Positions 61,861 to 64,000 of a stretch of DNA of 64,000 bases are shown here, piece after piece (position 1 is the first letter of the stretch; each line of letters begins with the position of its first letter). The position numbers and the translations under genes are program-made. Below the pieces are notes generated by a model. It ran no database searches and had not been told where the DNA came from. It was given only the letters and a program-made list of their open reading frames with translations. This stretch comes from Diplonema papillatum (taxonomy: Eukaryota; Euglenozoa; Diplonemea; Diplonemida; Diplonemidae), in assembly GCA_030068145.1 (NCBI GenBank), contig JAPJBO010000649.1:1-64000 (forward strand), given 5' to 3'.

Positions 61861-62289
61861 CTTTCACACCATCTTCTGTGGTTGAAATTCACCGTGAGTA
61901 GCAATTTGCACGATTGGCCTGCGAAATACCGGTATGTAGGTGTGTAGTGTACATATGGGGCTGAAGGTCGTCACGGGACGAGGGGCAAGGGGGATAGTGC
62001 CAGCTTCTAACTCTGTTGCGTTCTTCCATCCTTGTGTCCAGACTTCTTTCTCGGAGTCGAGATCGCGTTTGCATTTTTTTGATGACCGTGGATCAGGGTC
62101 AAAGATTCGGACAGTCCAGCTCTTGACACTGCTGTCCGAAGGAGAGAGCCGGATCGCGCACAAGGGCAGTTCTGGTGTCTGATACAAAGCTTAGTGTACA
62201 TGGGGCTGAAAGGTCGTCGCTAGGCGAGGGCGGGGAGATAGCGTCAGATTCTAACATAACGCGACGATCAAGACGAGGTGAAGAGACGA
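61861..62289. other. Stretch with a roughly 260-bp imperfect duplication, no gene
   Basis: GTACATATGGGGCTGAAGGT-CGTC (61950) and GTACATGGGGCTGAAAGGT-CGTC (62195) are each followed by an AGCTTCTAAC/AGATTCTAAC block. CCAGACTTCTT and TCGGAGTCGAGAT (62037) also recur at 62480. Confidence 0.5.
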
Positions 62290-62365
62290 GAGCACAATAC
62301 AACACCAGCGAAGAGGCAGTCGCAAGACGACATGCAGATTCTCGCCACAGATTCTTTGCGTTCTA
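62290..62365 (+). mobile_element. Family M LINE tail fragment
   Basis: ATGCAGATTCTCGCCACAGA then TTCTTTGCGTTCTAAC, as at 12650. Confidence 0.7.
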
Positions 62366-62544
62366 ACTTCAAACTACGACGGTCTACAGTCTATCAGCAG
62401 GAGAGTGGACCGGCTTGTCGGTGGCTACGCTCCGAGCAACAACAAAGATCCTGGACAGCGCCGGCGTCTTGTCAGCCTTCGGTCCAGACTTCTTCCTCGG
62501 GGTCGAGATAGAGCCTGTGTTTTGAGGTTTTCGATTCAGTTCAC

Positions 62545-62965
62545 CTTGCTAGCGACTATTTCCCATCGTAAACTGCAGTAGTTGAAAAGTGGCGCGTAGT
62601 AGTCCCTCCGAAGGAATTGTCGCTTGAGCACCTGCACGACGTCACCGGGCAGGGCAGGCATGAGAATGTAGAGCAGACTTCACCCACCCAGGCCTGAGGT
62701 GATGTGTGCGCATTTGGCCTCCGTCTTTGCTGGCGACTCTTCCCATCGTAAACAAATGCAGTAGTCGAAAAGTGGCGCGTGGTAGTCCCCCCAAAGGAAT
62801 TCTTGCTTGAGAACGTGTACGACGTCAACTGGTAGGGCAAGGGAGGGCGGGCATGAGAAGGTAGAGTAGACTTCAGCCTGCCGGGCCACCCACGTGTACC
62901 TGGGGTAACGTGTGCGCGCCTTGCTGGCGAGTATTCCCATTGTGGAAACTGCGGTAGTTGTAGTT
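62545..62965. repeat. Intronic tandem repeat, about 185-bp unit, 2.3 copies
   Basis: TTTCCCATCGTAAACTGCAG, GAAAAGTGGCGCGTAGTAGT, CTCCGAAGGAATTG recur at about 62557, 62742 and (start only) 62932. The third start merges into the exon boundary at 62970, so the unit derives from the intron start of the next gene. Confidence 0.85.
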
Positions 62966-62981
62966 GAAACGTGGCACGTAC

Positions 62982-64000
62982 CTTGACTGCCTGCCGGGGC
63001 TGGACAGAGGCGTGGGCCGCGGAGACCGAGTCATGACGGAGAGGTGGGGAGAGGCGTGCCGAGACGACGCGCGGGAGGAGTTCCGGTGGTAGGCCCTCTC
63101 GGCGCGATCGACCGAGTGGATCGTGTCGTTGATCGCGCGCACGAGGTCGCCCTTCTCGATCTCCGAATGCTTCACCTTCGACTCGAGGTCTTGGATCTTC
63201 CGCTTCGCCCGCGAGACGTTGTTCGTCCTGATTTTCAACCGCAAATCGTTGACCTGCTTGCCGTGCGCGTCGTCCTGCGCCCGGTGCCGCAGGTCCCTGT
63301 TGTCCAGCCGCAACTCCTCGAGCCTCGCCTTCAGCGTCTTGATCTCGCCCTTCATCTCGATTTCCCTGTTGATCCGCGCGGCGGCGCGGGCGACCTGCTG
63401 CTCCGCCTTGTGCAGCGCCGCCTCGGTGTCCCGCCTGCGCGCGGTCTCCTGCAGCAGCGTCGCCGCCAGCCTCTTCTGCTCCAACCCGCCGGCCATCGAC
63501 GGGCCGTGATTTTCACGCTGCGGCTCGGCAGCGGGGCGGTCGAGCTCGTTGAGCAAGCCCTCGAGGTGCAGCCGGAGACGCTCCGGCGCGGGCGCCGAGG
63601 CGTGCTTGGTTTTCGGCCGTTTTTCGTCGCAGGCCCGCAGGATGCGCTGGATGTCGGCCCAGTCGGCGGACGCGTCGCCCTTCGGCCTCGCCGGCGGCGG
63701 CTTCGCCGGTTGGAGTAAGGGGAGGATGCTGTCGTGGAGGACGGAGTGGATGATGTCGTAGATGCCGTCTCGGGTCAGGGCGTCCTTGCCCAGGGAAGAG
63801 GCTTGGACCTTGTCGACGATGTCGTCGGCGGCCGGTCCGAACACAGTCGACGCGAGAGTCAGGAACTTGATCGAGTTCTCGAAGTCGTGCTCCGTTTTCT
63901 GCAAGTCCGCGACGGCGTCGCTGTAGGCGTGCCGGAGGCGGCGGACCTCCTCTTCGACCTTCCCGGCGTTCTTCGGCCCCACGGCTGCGCGCGCCAGCTG
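62982..64000 (-). CDS. Coiled-coil protein, exon continuing off the right edge
   Basis: The frame is open from the window edge to a strong donor (GTCAAG|GTACGT) at 62982. An acceptor-like GCGCGCAG at about 63985 may begin the exon. It encodes about 333 residues: VEEEVRRLRHAYSDAVADLQ, a globular-looking stretch (DGIYDIIHSVLHDSILPLLQ), a Pro/Lys linker, then a long coiled coil (QETARRRDTEAALHKAEQQV, IKTLKARLEELRLDNRDLRH) and a Ser/Arg/Pro-rich end. No family recognised. The downstream intron begins with sequence that was itself amplified in tandem (62545-62965). No other exon is visible in the window. Confidence 0.6.

Noticed and set aside
1..64000. tRNA, rRNA, snRNA or spliced-leader genes
   Set aside because: I looked for a GGTTCGAATCC-type B box, conserved rRNA/snRNA cores and a dinoflagellate leader ending in TTTTGGCTCAAG on both strands and saw none. 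By-eye inspection can miss diverged ones.

Overview
The window looks like nuclear DNA of a microbial eukaryote, most plausibly an alveolate (dinoflagellate or chromerid relative). The reasons are GC-rich, Ala/Arg-rich exons separated by long repeat-filled introns, GT-AG splice junctions that can be read directly, and every cellular gene on the minus strand. Unidirectional gene clusters are a dinoflagellate habit, but all the donors I could place are GT rather than the GC/GA often seen in that group, so the lineage stays open. There are no bacterial operons, CRISPR arrays or recognisable tRNA/rRNA genes.

In transcription order (minus strand, right to left) the cellular genes are: a coiled-coil protein entering from the right edge (62982-64000); a syntaxin-18-like SNARE (58286-59401); a 616-residue His-rich coiled-coil protein (54742-56592); a coiled-coil protein with ANPCGSC repeats (48071-49864); a membrane-anchored prolyl 4-hydroxylase (41458-43827); a possible lectin-like exon (36440-36575); an EF-hand/coiled-coil gene whose second exon reads into a pectate-lyase-like motif followed by three more copies of that exon (32260-35726); a complete three-exon MPPED-type metallophosphoesterase (22599-30061); a PPR-like gene (16705-21172); a possible first exon (13474-13610); a decayed ubiquitin protease (8385-8850); and one Arg/Ser-rich exon (6433-6771).

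The rest is repeats. Two non-LTR retrotransposon families share a 3' Cys/His domain built on repeated CCxxGHH motifs. Family M lies at 10200-12700 and 23640-24475, with bare tails at 7690 and 62290. Family L lies at 27197-28372 and 50440-51178, with tails at 21560 and 43196. Family L sits inside the same position of an 83-bp repeat (family F) at three loci, and an empty F copy exists at 5226-5335. Other families are a MITE with inverted GAGCCGGTCC ends, a SINE-like A-tailed family C found in both orientations, and families A, B, D, E, J and K found in one orientation only. Tandem arrays include 104 exact-length 22-bp units inside a PPR intron.

Two patterns stand out. A short repeat (A) occurs nine times, always in the same orientation relative to the genes and usually at or just before a splice acceptor, like an introner-type element. 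Almost every gene is also flanked or interrupted by same-strand partial copies of its own exons.
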